A DNA stretch of 64,000 bases from an uncultured Oscillospiraceae bacterium (GCA_900542575.1 UQOE01000003.1:78789-142788), one strand, 5' to 3'. Numbered from the stretch's first letter, positions 40,504 to 50,579 are shown. Notes: generated from the letters alone by a model not told the origin. Made by a program: numbers and translations.

Positions 40504-40662
40504 GTACCTGACAATTCTATATGAGAAATCGGTACCGGGAATTTTGATCATCAGCTATGCTGTGACTAAATTCCTAGTACCGATTTTCTGTATTCAGCCG
40601 CCCGGTACCGGAAAAATCCTCAAAATCCGGGCCTGAAGTTCAATATGGCGATGTCAGGTACT
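40504..40662 (+). repeat. GGTACC-rich repeat, copy B
   Basis: AGTACC/GGTACC/GGTACT motifs at 40504, 40532, 40577, 40605 and 40657, spaced 28, 45, 28 and 52 bases, mirror the spacing of copy A. The motif pair 40532-40582 bounds a 51-base hairpin-forming element that matches copy A (38248-38298) in its arms but not in its loop. The non-motif sequence is also recognisably related over the full length. Confidence 0.75.
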
Positions 40663-40668
40663 CGTAAC

Positions 40669-41346
40669 TCATCCGTTGTAGTTGGGGCTGAGCGTGTTAT
40701 TCAGGTAGTTTCGGAACTGCTGGACGGTCTTGGTCTGTTCATCGGACCGGCTCTCCCCGAAAACCATGGTGAAGAGATTCGTGTACGGATCATAGGCGAG
40801 GCCCATGGAGGTCAGGCCGCCGCTGTTCACGATTTTCTTCCCCTCCGAAGACTTGAGCCAGGTCTTCATGTATCCGGCCGGCTTCTGGTTCTTCGGCAGC
40901 TTCTTTACAAGAATCGTGGCGTTATAGTTCTCTTCTTCGTCTGACATGTCCGGAACGCTTCCGGTTCTCGGATAGTCGCGGTCGGCCTCCGCTGTTTCAA
41001 GTACAGCGATCGTCTACAGAACGTTGGAAATCCGGAATTCCGGATTTCCGGCCGCTTTGCGTGCCTGATTCAGGCTGGGAGCGGCGTCCAGTGCGGTTAA
41101 TACATTTACGGAAAGCCAGGGTCCGCAGTCGAGCGGCTGATATTTGGTGCTGCTGTCAGCATCATAGGCTTCCTGATATTCTTCATAGTCTTCCTCATAG
41201 ACTTTTTCAATGAGATTGTTTACATCCTCCGTAAAAAAGGATTGGTCCGGGTCATCATTAAACGGGTCATGGCCTTCTGCCATAGCCGGCAGCGCCAGAG
41301 CTGCACAGAGCAGCAGTGCCAGCAGAACAGAAATCAATTTTTTCAC
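40669..41346 (-). pseudogene. Secreted protein interrupted by an in-frame TAG codon
   Basis: One continuous frame of 226 codons broken by a single TAG at 41014-41016. The first 110 residues have a signal peptide (MKKLISVLLALLLCAALALP then AMAE) and an acidic region; the part after TAG (TIAVLETAEADRDYP...ILVKKLPKNQKPAGYMKTW) continues without a frameshift and ends at TGA. No ribosome site favours re-initiation at the Met after the stop. It lies 18 bases downstream of a CAP-domain gene. Simple nonsense mutation is likeliest; suppression or recoding is possible. No known family recognised. Confidence 0.7.
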
Positions 41347-41364
41347 TGCAGCTTCCTCCCTAAA

Positions 41365-42480
41365 TTATGTATATGTATATTCCATGGTGCAGGTGACGCC
41401 GCAGCGGTTGATTTTTCCGAAGTTATAGTTCCCCGAGTAATAATAGATAAGAGTTTCATTGGTTGCCAAATAAAGGGATTTATAGTTGTTGGCGTTGAGA
41501 TAAGGAATCGTGAAGAACACATTTCCATCGCCGTTGTAGAATTTAAGATTCCGGAGACCTTTAATGTACATATCTCGCTTGCCGTTCAGGATGTTCAGCG
41601 TGATTTTGAGCTTGCCGTTGTAGACTTCCAGGCCATTGACCGTAATCTCAAATTTTCCATTGGTCGGAACTGCGAGAAGCGCTGTGCTGGAATTCAAAAA
41701 GAGCGGCGCGCCAATTCCCATTGAGTCTGCCATAATCGGCTTGGACTGGGTGTACGTCATAACCTCAGAACTGTTCTGCTTTTTCGGCGCCGTTGTGCCA
41801 GAGCCCTGATTGTTCATGTATTTTTTCAGGCGCTGGCGGTACTGGGAGACAGTATAGGTTCTCTCATTGAACTGGTCGGCTCCGAAGGTTTCATTGACGA
41901 CAAATGGATTGAGGGTCATGGCGCTGCCGGAAATGGTGGAATTCACACCGGAATTGCGTCCCATCATAGTCAGGTAATGACCTTTCTCGCCGTTGTTATT
42001 CTTTTCCGCATACCAGCCTGCTGCTGCGTCAGCCGCATTGGGCACATAGCCGGTTCCGCCCTGAGAGGCAAGATTGTCAAGAACATGGTTGGAATAGAGC
42101 CATTCCTTTGTGTGAATCAATTTATTCTGCGTTTTTATTGTGTAGGCAGCATAATTGGCATTGATCTGTGCCATGGCCATATACGTATCGGATACTTTCA
42201 GTGCCGGAAGTCCTTCTGTGGCCCGGTACTGATTTGTCTTATCAATGACATTAAGCGAATCGAGCATGTTCTGCAGGTTCGTCGCATCGTTTGCGGCGCC
42301 CCTGTGGGTATAGGATTTGAATTCTGACGTGTCCAGAATTTCCATCGCCTTGGCGGCACCGACGCTCCTGAAAAAGTCGTACGAAGACCTCGTCTCCGAG
42401 GCGGCAGCCGGAACCGCAATGGAGAAGCACATTGCAAGCATCAGGAGCAATGCGAGTGAATGACGAATAATTGCTTTCAT
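41365..42480 (-). CDS. Secreted CAP-domain protein with C-terminal beta domain
   Basis: A 371-residue exported protein: signal peptide (LALLLMLAMCFSIAVPAAAS), CAP/SCP-like domain to about residue 200 and a 120-residue C-terminal region that looks beta-rich and unrelated to known domains. CAP hallmarks are YRATEGLPALKVSDTYMAMA, GEKGHYLTMMGRNS and FVVNETFGADQFN. Bacterial CAP proteins are mostly of unknown function. The N-terminal 200 residues are closely similar to the next gene upstream, indicating tandem duplication with gain of the extra domain. Confidence 0.82.
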   Translation of the reverse strand: MKAIIRHSLALLLMLAMCFSIAVPAAASETRSSYDFFRSVGAAKAMEILDTSEFKSYTHRGAANDATNLQNMLDSLNVIDKTNQYRATEGLPALKVSDTYMAMAQINANYAAYTIKTQNKLIHTKEWLYSNHVLDNLASQGGTGYVPNAADAAAGWYAEKNNNGEKGHYLTMMGRNSGVNSTISGSAMTLNPFVVNETFGADQFNERTYTVSQYRQRLKKYMNNQGSGTTAPKKQNSSEVMTYTQSKPIMADSMGIGAPLFLNSSTALLAVPTNGKFEITVNGLEVYNGKLKITLNILNGKRDMYIKGLRNLKFYNGDGNVFFTIPYLNANNYKSLYLATNETLIYYYSGNYNFGKINRCGVTCTMEYTYT

Positions 42481-42567
42481 TGAGATTTCCTCCTCCTTCG
42501 AATTTCAGAGAGTGGATGCACACAGGGCACAAAAAAGTTTTCGCGATTCAGCCGAAAAAATAAAAAA

Positions 42568-42589
42568 GCCGCTGTCCGGAGACAGCGGC
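42568..42589 (-). terminator. Terminator of the upstream CAP-domain gene
   Basis: Nine-base-pair stem GCCGCTGTC/GACAGCGGC followed on the minus strand by TTTTTTATTTT. Confidence 0.9.
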
Positions 42590-42606
42590 AATACTGCGTA
42601 TGAAAT

Positions 42607-43290
42607 TCAGGCGGGAAGGCTGATTCCGTTCTGCTGCATGTAGGCGGCCAGGCGGTCGCGGTACTGGGCGACAGTATAGGTCTTCTCATTGAACTGATCG
42701 GTACCGAAGGTCTCGTTGACGCAGAACGGGAACGAGCTGCCGGTGCTGATGCATTCTGCGGCGCCGGTGACCGTGCTGTGGATGCCGGAGTTGCGGCCCA
42801 TCATGGTCTCATAGTGGCCTTTTTCACCGCTGCCGTTTTTCTCTGCGTACCAGCTGTCCGATGCAGCCGAAGCAGAACGTTTATTGCTGGACCAGTAAAG
42901 ACAGTCCAGTACGCTGTACTGGTTGACGAACTCCATCGTGTGGTTCATCGTGCGGCTGGATGCATTTGCATTCACCTGTGCCATGGCCATATAGGTATCG
43001 GAGACTTTCAGCGCCGGAAGTCCCTCCGTGGCACGGTATGCGTTGGTCTTGTCAATGGCGTCGAGCGCAGCGTACATGTTCTGCAGGTTCGTGGCGTCAT
43101 TCGCCTCACCGCGGTGGGTATAGGACTTGAACTTAGAGTTGTCCAGGATTTCCATGGCCTTTTTGGACCCCTGGCTCTTGAAGAAGTCATAGGACGAGAG
43201 ATTTCCCGCCGCCAGTGTCGGGAACGCAAGTGCAGCGCACATGGCCAGCGTCAGCAGGACGGCAAATAGTTTCTTTGCAATGGATTTCAT
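42607..43290 (-). CDS. Secreted CAP-domain protein
   Basis: A 227-residue exported protein with a signal peptide (MKSIAKKLFAVLLTLAMCAA) and one CAP domain. YRATEGLPALKVSDTYMAMA, GEKGHYETMMGRNSG and FCVNETFGTDQFNEKTY nearly repeat the sequence of the following gene, so the two are paralogues. It ends after the CAP domain (RLAAYMQQNGISLPA) and has its own terminator, so it is transcribed separately from its longer paralogue. Role outside the cell unknown. Confidence 0.83.
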   Translation of the reverse strand: MKSIAKKLFAVLLTLAMCAALAFPTLAAGNLSSYDFFKSQGSKKAMEILDNSKFKSYTHRGEANDATNLQNMYAALDAIDKTNAYRATEGLPALKVSDTYMAMAQVNANASSRTMNHTMEFVNQYSVLDCLYWSSNKRSASAASDSWYAEKNGSGEKGHYETMMGRNSGIHSTVTGAAECISTGSSFPFCVNETFGTDQFNEKTYTVAQYRDRLAAYMQQNGISLPA

Positions 43291-43403
43291 AATTGAAATT
43301 CCTCCTTCTTTCTGTTCGGTACCTAGAAGATGCAGTGTGGGAAGAAAAAAGTTTTGATCAAAGCGCTGTTCCTGATCGGTAAGTATCTTCTAACCAATAA
43401 AAA

Positions 43404-43446
43404 AATCGGGTTTGGTGTAGAAAAATCTACACCAAACTACCGATTT
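43404..43446 (-). terminator. Terminator of the amino-acid ABC transporter operon
   Basis: Long stem (AATCGG then GTTTGGTGTAGA paired with TCTACACCAAAC then CCGATT, two-base bulge) and TTTTTTATT tail on the minus strand, about 40 bases beyond the ATPase stop. Confidence 0.85.
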
Positions 43447-43484
43447 TGGGCAATCAGAAGATGCTAACTGCGCTCCCGCGTCTC

Positions 43485-44214
<730 letters not shown>

Positions 44215-44225
<11 letters not shown>

Positions 44226-45792
44226 TGCTTCTCAGCCTCCTTTCCAGACGTTTGACCAGACTGCTGAAGATGAGGACGATGACCAGGTAGATCAGCGCGA
44301 CAGCAATCAGCGGCATGAACGCCGAGAAGGTCTGGCCGCGGATCAGGTCGCCGGCCTTGGTGAGGTCGACAATGCCGACATAACCGGCGACGGAGGTCTC
44401 TTTCAGCAGAGAGATGAATTCGTTGAGCAGGGTGGGCAGCACAACTTTGAACATCTGCGGGATGATGATATACCGCATGGTCTGAATGTAGTTGAAGCCC
44501 AGCGAGCGGCCGGCCTCGAACTGCCCGTTGTCGATGGCCATGATGCCGGAGCGGAAGATCTCGGCGACATAGGCACCGGAGTTCATGCCGAATACGAGGA
44601 CCGCAATGACGATTTCATTGTTGCTGGCGGCAAAGATGATAAAGTAGCCGATTAACAGCTGAACAACAACAGGGGTTCCCCGTATTATGGTCAGATACAG
44701 CTGCGCCAGTGCGTTTAACACCCGCATGAGTCCGGCGCCGAAGCCGCCCTTCTTCTGGAAGGTCTCCCGGTTTTTGTCCCAGGTGGTGCGGATGCCGGCG
44801 AGGAGAATGCCGATGACGACGCCGAGAATGGCGGCGAAAAACGTGATGATGAGCGTGCGGCCGAGGCCCTGCATGAGCCATTTCCAGCGGCTGCCCTGGA
44901 CGAAGTTCAGGTGGAATTGGTTCTTGACGCGGGTCCACCAGGAGGCGTTGGCGCTCTCGCCCTTCTGTGCCAGGGCGTCCGAATACTTCCGGGTGGCTTT
45001 CTCCACGAGGCCGGAGTCGATGACCTCCTGCAGCGCACTGTTGAGTTTGTTCAGAAGCTCGGTGTCGTTTTTGTTGACGGCAATGGAGTACTGTTCAGTG
45101 ACATAAGGCGCGCTGAGCAGCTTCAGCTCAGGGTTGGAGGAGACAAAGCTCTTTGCGGTAAGACCGTCGATAATAACGGCGTCTACTTTTCCGACTTTCA
45201 GGGCCTGGACCGCATCGGTTCCATATTTGTATTTGGTGACGTGGTCCGACCCAAAACCGCCATTGGCGGGGGTCTCATCGGAGTAGAGCTGGCCCGTGGT
45301 GCCGGTCTGGACGCCGATCATGACGTCCGGTTTGGTGACTTTCTTCCCGGATGCACTGACGGTATAGCAGTCATCCAGTGAGTGGATTTTGCTGCCCTTC
45401 TTGACGACAACCGCCTGCTCGGAGGTTGTGTAGGGGACGGTGAAATTGACACTCTTCTTCCGGTCCTCGTTGACGGTGATGCCGGACATGCCGATGTCGT
45501 ACTTGCCGGACTGCACTCCGGCCAGGACGGAGTCGAAACTGACGTCGACGATTTCCAGCTTCATGCCGAGTTTGTCGGCGACGGCGTGGGCAATAGTCGG
45601 GTCGATACCGACAATTTCGTCGCCCTCCTTGTACTCGTAGGGCGGGAAATCGGCGGAACAGGCCATGACCAGGGTCTTCTTTTGGGAGCCGCTGTCGTCC
45701 GCCGCAAGCGCGGGAACTGCCGTGCCGGTCAGTGTGGCCAGCAGGAGCAGAAGGGACAGCAGCAGGGCGGGCAGCCGCCGGTGCATTTTCAT
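44215..45792 (-). CDS. Fused amino-acid binding protein-permease (GlnHP-type)
   Basis: A 525-residue fusion. Signal peptide ([20 protein letters not shown]), substrate-binding domain (about 40-285; [39 protein letters not shown]) and a five-helix permease domain (about 310-525; [38 protein letters not shown] as the EAA loop). Such fusions tether the receptor to the channel in Gram-positives. Specificity is for polar amino acids, probably glutamine or related. ATG chosen with AGGAGG eight bases upstream. Confidence 0.93.
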
Positions 45793-45886
45793 GGGAAGTC
45801 CTCCTGTCAAAAGATTGACGCAGATTATATAATAAGAATACTCTCTATTATAAAGAAGTTTTTCCGGGCTGAAAAGGAGAAAGCGG

Positions 45887-46792
45887 ATGCAATATTACTC
45901 GCTGAACCAATATTTGCGGGAAAAGTACGGCAGAAAAGTATATAAACTGGCTCTTTCCGCCTCCGAGACCTGTCCGAACCGGGACGGGACGCTCGGCTTC
46001 GGCGGCTGTACGTTCTGCTCCGCCGGCGGGTCCGGCGACTTCGCGGAGAACGACATTGACCGCGCCAAAGCCCGGGTCCGGCGCAAAACTTCAGAAGATG
46101 CCTATATTGCCTATTACCAGAGCTATACGGGAACATATGGGGACCTGACAAGGCTCCGCAGTATCTATGAGGCGGCCATTGCGCGGCCGGACATTTTGAT
46201 TCTCTCCATCGCCACGCGGCCCGACTGTCTGGGGCCGGAAGTCATGTGTATGCTGCAGGACCTGAATCGCGTCAAGCCGGTATGGGTGGAGCTGGGGCTC
46301 CAGACCTCCAATGAGGCGACGGCGGCGAATGTCCGCCGGGGCTACCCCAACTGCGTCTACGAAGAGGCCGTACAGAAGCTGAACGCCGTCGGCGTGAAAG
46401 TGGTGACGCACATCATACTCGGCCTGCCGGGGGAGTCCTTCGAAGACATGGCTGCCAGCGTAGATTTCGCCTGCCGCTGCGGCACCTGGGGGCTCAAGTT
46501 GCAGCTGCTGCACGTTCTCCGGGGGACCGATCTCGCGGAGGAGTATGAGGCAGGCGCCTTTGAGGCGCTGACCCAGGAGGAGTACATCGACATCCTCTGT
46601 CGGCTTCTGCCGCGGATTCCGCCCGACATCGTCATCCACCGGCTGACCGGGGACGGGCCGAAACGCATTTTGATTGCGCCGCTGTGGAGCGGCAACAAAC
46701 GCGGCGTCCTGAACGCCATGAACCGGGCCTTCCGCGCCCGGAACATTGTACAGGGAGGCGACCTGCATGGTGCTGACAAAATATCAGTTTGA
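45887..46792 (+). CDS. Radical SAM protein of the YhcC/TIGR01212 type
   Basis: A 301-residue radical SAM protein with the variant cluster motif CPNRDGTLGFGGCTFCSAGG near residue 30 and family blocks SYTGTYGDLTRLRSIYEAA, ATRPDCLG, GLQTSNEATAANVRRG and HIILGLPGE. The activity of YhcC-like proteins is not established; a tRNA or other nucleotide target has been proposed from similarity to Elp3-like enzymes. First gene of a three-gene overlapping operon with a phosphoesterase and a MATE exporter. Confidence 0.88.
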   Translation: MQYYSLNQYLREKYGRKVYKLALSASETCPNRDGTLGFGGCTFCSAGGSGDFAENDIDRAKARVRRKTSEDAYIAYYQSYTGTYGDLTRLRSIYEAAIARPDILILSIATRPDCLGPEVMCMLQDLNRVKPVWVELGLQTSNEATAANVRRGYPNCVYEEAVQKLNAVGVKVVTHIILGLPGESFEDMAASVDFACRCGTWGLKLQLLHVLRGTDLAEEYEAGAFEALTQEEYIDILCRLLPRIPPDIVIHRLTGDGPKRILIAPLWSGNKRGVLNAMNRAFRARNIVQGGDLHGADKISV

Positions 46793-47462
46793 GACCGGGA
46801 AGCTTGACCGGAACCTCCGTATTGTAATGCTCTCCGACTACCACAACGTGCCATACAGCCGCATTGTGGAGCGGACCCGGGCCGCGGACCCGGACCTCAT
46901 CCTCATCGTGGGCGATCTCGTGGATCGCCACCGAAAAACGTACCGCCGGGTTCAGCCGTTTCTACGGGAATGCGTCGCCATTGCGCCGACGTTCTTTTCG
47001 TACGGCAATCATGAGGTCAAGTTCCCGGTGCTCTCGGCCGCGGATTTCCGGTCCACAGGCGTCACCCTGCTGGACAACAGCTGGGCGTTTTTCGACGGTC
47101 TGTGCATCGGGGGATACACGCCGTATACCGACGACCGCTGGATCGACGGGTTCGAGCAGCAGGAAGGCTACCGCATCCTGATGACCCACGAGCCGGAGTA
47201 TTTCTTCGAAGGGCCGATGCTGCGGAACCGGCAGATTGACCTGATTCTCGCCGGCCATGTCCACGGGGGCCAGATCCGTCTGCCGGACGGCCGGGGGCTC
47301 TTTGCCCCGGAACAGGGCCTTTTCGCCAAGTATGTACACGGGAAATATGGTAACATGGTCGTCGGGGCCGGTCTGTCCAACACCGCACGGCCGCTGATTC
47401 CCCGTCTGAATAATCCAACTGAAATTGTACAGATCGATCTGTTAGGAGTGCATCGTTCTTGA
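46767..47462 (+). CDS. Metallophosphoesterase (calcineurin-like)
   Basis: A 231-residue YkuE-like metallophosphoesterase. Metal motifs: MLSDYHN (the usual DxH is DYH), GDLVDR, YGNHEVK, THEPEYF and AGHVHGGQIRLP. The YkuE group often has a membrane anchor; none is visible here. The ATG has GGGAGG eight bases upstream and lies within the end of the radical SAM gene (26-base overlap). Substrate unknown. Confidence 0.88.
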   Translation: MVLTKYQFETGKLDRNLRIVMLSDYHNVPYSRIVERTRAADPDLILIVGDLVDRHRKTYRRVQPFLRECVAIAPTFFSYGNHEVKFPVLSAADFRSTGVTLLDNSWAFFDGLCIGGYTPYTDDRWIDGFEQQEGYRILMTHEPEYFFEGPMLRNRQIDLILAGHVHGGQIRLPDGRGLFAPEQGLFAKYVHGKYGNMVVGAGLSNTARPLIPRLNNPTEIVQIDLLGVHRS

Positions 47463-48826
47463 GTAAAACCATCGATATGACCCATGGCCCGCTGGGAAAG
47501 AAGATCTTCACCTTCGCCCTGCCGCTGGCATTTACGGGCATTCTGCAGCAGCTGTTCAACGCCGCAGATGTCGCGGTCGTCGGCCAGTTCGCCAACAAGT
47601 ACGCCATGGCGGCTGTGGGAAGCAACAGTTCCATCATCAATCTGCTGGTTTCCCTCTTCATGGGCATCTCTCTCGGCGCCAACATCGTCATTGCGCGATT
47701 CACGGGCCAGGGAGATACCGAAAAGATCCGCCGCGGCGTTCATACTGCCGTCGCACTGGCGCTCATCAGCGGCCTGCTGGTCACGGCCATCGGCGAGTGC
47801 GTCGCCGGGCCCATTCTGCGGGCTATGGGGGTTCCTGCCTCGGTCTTCCCCATGGCAGAGGCCTATCTGCGCATCTATCTCGCCGGCATGCCGGTTATCA
47901 TGCTCTACAATTTTGAGTCCGCCATTTTCCGCAGCCAGGGCAACACGCGCACGCCGCTTATCTGCCTTGCCATTGCCGGCGTGCTCAATGTCTTCCTGAA
48001 CCTGTTCTTTGTCATTGTCCTGCACATGGATGCAGACGGTGTCGCCATTGCCACGGTTATCTCCAACCTGGTCAGCAGCGCCATCATGTTCGTTCTGCTG
48101 TGCCGGGAAAAGGGCGTGCTGCATCTGGATATCCGGAAAATCCGGATCGACCGCCGCGTCGTCGGCGGCATGCTCCGCGTCGGACTTCCATCCGGCCTGC
48201 AGGGTATGCTGTTTTCCCTGTCCAACATCGTCATCCAGTCCGCGGTCAACAGTCTGGGCGCCGATGTCATGGCGGCCTCCTCCGCGGCCTTCAATCTGGA
48301 AATCATGGTCTATTACCTGGTCAATGCCTTCGGACAGGCCAATACCACATTTGTCTCCCAGAACTACGGCGCCGGGAAAATGGACCGCTGCCGGAAAACC
48401 GTCCGCATCTCTCTGCTCCAGGATATGGGAATTGTCCTCATCGTCTCGGCGCTGTTTATCGTCCTGGCGCCGCAGCTCATCCGTTTCTTCAACAGTGATC
48501 CCGCCGTCATCCACTACGGTGCCATCCGCCTGCGCTGGATTGCGGGATCGGAAGTTGTCAACGTCTTCCTGGAGGGCATCTCCGGAGCCATGCGGGGCTA
48601 CGGCCATTCCCTGACCCCGGCCTTGATCATCCTGATCGGCGTCTGCGGCTTCCGGATTCTCTACGTCTACACCTTCTTCCGGACGCACCATACGTTCAAC
48701 TATTTGATGATGGTCTATCCAATGAGTTGGGCGGTCAGCGACATCGGTCTTGTCGCCGCCTACTTCCTGATGCTCCGGAAACTGCGTAAAGATGACACGC
48801 CGCCAACCTTGCAGACGGAGGGATGA
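47459..48826 (+). CDS. MATE-family efflux transporter
   Basis: A 455-residue membrane protein with twelve predicted helices in two halves. N-terminal ALPLAFTGILQQLFNAADVAVVG and the repeat at AFNLEIMVYYLVNAFGQANTTFVSQNYGAG are characteristic of MATE Na+/H+ drug antiporters. TTG start overlaps the phosphoesterase stop (TTGA). The substrate is unknown. Confidence 0.92.
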   Translation: MSKTIDMTHGPLGKKIFTFALPLAFTGILQQLFNAADVAVVGQFANKYAMAAVGSNSSIINLLVSLFMGISLGANIVIARFTGQGDTEKIRRGVHTAVALALISGLLVTAIGECVAGPILRAMGVPASVFPMAEAYLRIYLAGMPVIMLYNFESAIFRSQGNTRTPLICLAIAGVLNVFLNLFFVIVLHMDADGVAIATVISNLVSSAIMFVLLCREKGVLHLDIRKIRIDRRVVGGMLRVGLPSGLQGMLFSLSNIVIQSAVNSLGADVMAASSAAFNLEIMVYYLVNAFGQANTTFVSQNYGAGKMDRCRKTVRISLLQDMGIVLIVSALFIVLAPQLIRFFNSDPAVIHYGAIRLRWIAGSEVVNVFLEGISGAMRGYGHSLTPALIILIGVCGFRILYVYTFFRTHHTFNYLMMVYPMSWAVSDIGLVAAYFLMLRKLRKDDTPPTLQTEG

Positions 48827-48871
48827 CGCTTGTTGTTTGTAAGATTCAAACAATAGTTTTCGGAAAATGCC

Positions 48872-48917
48872 TTGATAAATGAGTGAAGATTCACTACAAT
48901 TGTTATTTGATAGACAA
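48872..48917 (+). promoter_or_regulatory. Promoter with Rex-like operator before the alcohol dehydrogenase
   Basis: TTGATA, 17 bases, TACAAT (48872-48900) overlaps an 18-base site TTGTTATTTGATAGACAA at 48900-48917. That site resembles the Rex consensus TTGTTAAnnnnTTAACAA at 11 of 14 defined positions. Rex represses fermentative alcohol dehydrogenase genes when NADH/NAD+ is low, which fits the gene that follows. A wider GATTCAAA/TTTGAATC inverted repeat (48843/48918) encloses the promoter. Confidence 0.6.
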
Positions 48918-48957
48918 TTTGAATCACCCATGGTCTGTGTGGGGGAAAGGACATATT

Positions 48958-50220
48958 ATGACAAAAGACGAACTCATTTTTGACGTCAAGAAGGTCGGCT
49001 ACCGCGCTTTTGAGGCCGCCGCTACGCCGTTCCTGTACCTTTGGGGCTGGTTTTTCCCGGATCCGACGGTCATCGACGGCCCGGATGCCATCCGCAAAGT
49101 TCCCGGCGTCCTGAAAAAGGACAGCAAGAACAAACCGCTTATCGTCACAGACGGCAACCTCATGAAGATCGGCCTTCTCGACGGCCTGCATGAGCAGCTG
49201 AAAGCAGACGGTGTTCCGTACGCCGATTTCTGTGATGTCCAGCCGAACCCCACGGTGGAAAACGTGGAGGCCGGTCTGAAGGTCTTCAACGACAACGGCT
49301 GTGACTGCCTGATCGCCGTCGGCGGCGGTTCCTCCATGGACTGCGCCAAGGGCATCATGGCACGCGTCTGGCGTCCGTCTCGTCCGGTCAAACGCATGAA
49401 AGGCGTTTTTATGGTCACCATGCCGTCTCTGAAGATGAAGGGCCTGCTTCCGCCGACCCTGTATGCCGTTCCGACCACTGCCGGAACCGGTTCTGAGACC
49501 ACGATTGCCGCGGTCATCACCGATGCCCAGACCCACGACAAGTTCCCCATCATGGACCCGTTCATCCGCGCCAAATATGCTGTTCTTGACCCGAAACTGA
49601 CCGTCGGTCTCCCGGGCAAAGTCACTTCCACCACCGGCCTGGATGCCCTGACCCATGCCATCGAGGGCTACACCAATATCTGGTACAACGACAAGAAATT
49701 CAATGACTACGGCGTCAAAGCCGTCAAGCTCATTTTCGAGTATCTTGAGACCGCTTACAACGACCCGACCAACCTCGAGGCCCGCGGCAAGATGCTGCTC
49801 GCCTCTTACTATGCCGGCCTCTGCTTCACCCGCGGCGGTGTCGGCTATGTCCACGGTATCGGCCATCGTCTCGGCGGCATGTACGGTGTGCCGCACGGCC
49901 TCGCCATGTCCGTAATCCTTCCGCACGTCTTCTCCGACGAGCTCCTCGGACCGTATGTCTATGACAAACTGGCCGATCTCGCCGACGCCGTCGGCATCAC
50001 CGGTGCAACGAACGAGGCAAAAGGCAAAGCATTTATTGCCGCCGTCCGTGAGATGGAAGACCGCATGGAAATCCCGACCGGCTTTGACTGCATCAAAGAG
50101 GAAGATATTCCGCTCATCGCCGAGCGCTGCCGTGCCGAGGTCAACCCGACCTACCCGGTTAAGCACATCTTCACGCAGGAAGAGCTTGAGGACTTCATCC
50201 GCAATTACATCAAACAGTAA
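48958..50220 (+). CDS. Iron-containing alcohol dehydrogenase
   Basis: A 420-residue group III (Fe-dependent) alcohol dehydrogenase. NAD(P)-binding AVGGGSSMDCAKGI, PTTAGTGSETTIAAVITD, metal-binding DALTHAIEGYTN, HGIGHRLGGMYGVPHGLAMS with the iron-ligand His residues. It probably reduces an aldehyde to alcohol at the end of fermentation; it could take acetaldehyde from ethanolamine breakdown, but the locus is 40 kb away. Codon usage is strongly biased to C-ending and optimal codons, suggesting high expression. AAAGGA precedes the ATG. Confidence 0.93.
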   Translation: MTKDELIFDVKKVGYRAFEAAATPFLYLWGWFFPDPTVIDGPDAIRKVPGVLKKDSKNKPLIVTDGNLMKIGLLDGLHEQLKADGVPYADFCDVQPNPTVENVEAGLKVFNDNGCDCLIAVGGGSSMDCAKGIMARVWRPSRPVKRMKGVFMVTMPSLKMKGLLPPTLYAVPTTAGTGSETTIAAVITDAQTHDKFPIMDPFIRAKYAVLDPKLTVGLPGKVTSTTGLDALTHAIEGYTNIWYNDKKFNDYGVKAVKLIFEYLETAYNDPTNLEARGKMLLASYYAGLCFTRGGVGYVHGIGHRLGGMYGVPHGLAMSVILPHVFSDELLGPYVYDKLADLADAVGITGATNEAKGKAFIAAVREMEDRMEIPTGFDCIKEEDIPLIAERCRAEVNPTYPVKHIFTQEELEDFIRNYIKQ

Positions 50221-50242
50221 ATTCTTTCACACAGGAATCGAG

Positions 50243-50276
50243 AACCCGGACCTCTGCGGAGGGCCGGGTTTTCTTT
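50243..50276 (+). terminator. Terminator of the alcohol dehydrogenase gene
   Basis: Stem AACCCGG-CCTC/GAGG-CCGGGTT (one internal mismatch) followed by TTTTCTTTT. Confidence 0.85.
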
Positions 50277-50291
50277 TATGCAAATTTTGGG

Positions 50292-50579
50292 GGGAAGTCT
50301 GGTCCGGAAATCAGGCCTAAGGTGGATGGAAAGTCCTGTGGAGAGATTTGGTCCAAAAATAAACTACAGAAATATTTAAATTGTAGCGTAAGCAGAAGAA
50401 TAAAAATAATTTGAGCATTTCAGAAGCGTTTTTTATCAAGTTTGTGGACGGAATCTGCTGCAGTGGGAGTTTGTTCCAGAAATCAGGCCTGTGGTGGACG
50501 GAAAGTTCTCTGGGGCGGATTCCGTCCACCTGGGCTCCCGGAAGATCTGGACGGAAAGTGCCGAGGTTAGAATTCGGTC
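50292..50579. repeat. Intergenic repeat region with TGGACGGAA motifs
   Basis: A 64-base segment (50292-50355) recurs imperfectly at 50464-50528, sharing AATCAGGCCT then GGTGGAyGGAAAGT. A partial third copy is at 50547-50579. GTGGACGGAA occurs at 50444 and 50494, with the inverse TTCCGTCCAC at 50520. Nothing in the 460-base gap looks coding. It lies between the alcohol dehydrogenase terminator and the GH3 gene. Confidence 0.6.

Noticed and set aside
38167..40662. Composite transposon made by the GGTACC repeats
   Set aside because: No transposase, no target-site duplication visible and the enclosed genes are ordinary housekeeping genes; kept only as an unexplained inverted repeat.
41014..41016. 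Pyrrolysine codon
   Set aside because: No pyl genes in the window, the gene is not a methylamine methyltransferase, and TAG is used as a normal stop at 43485.
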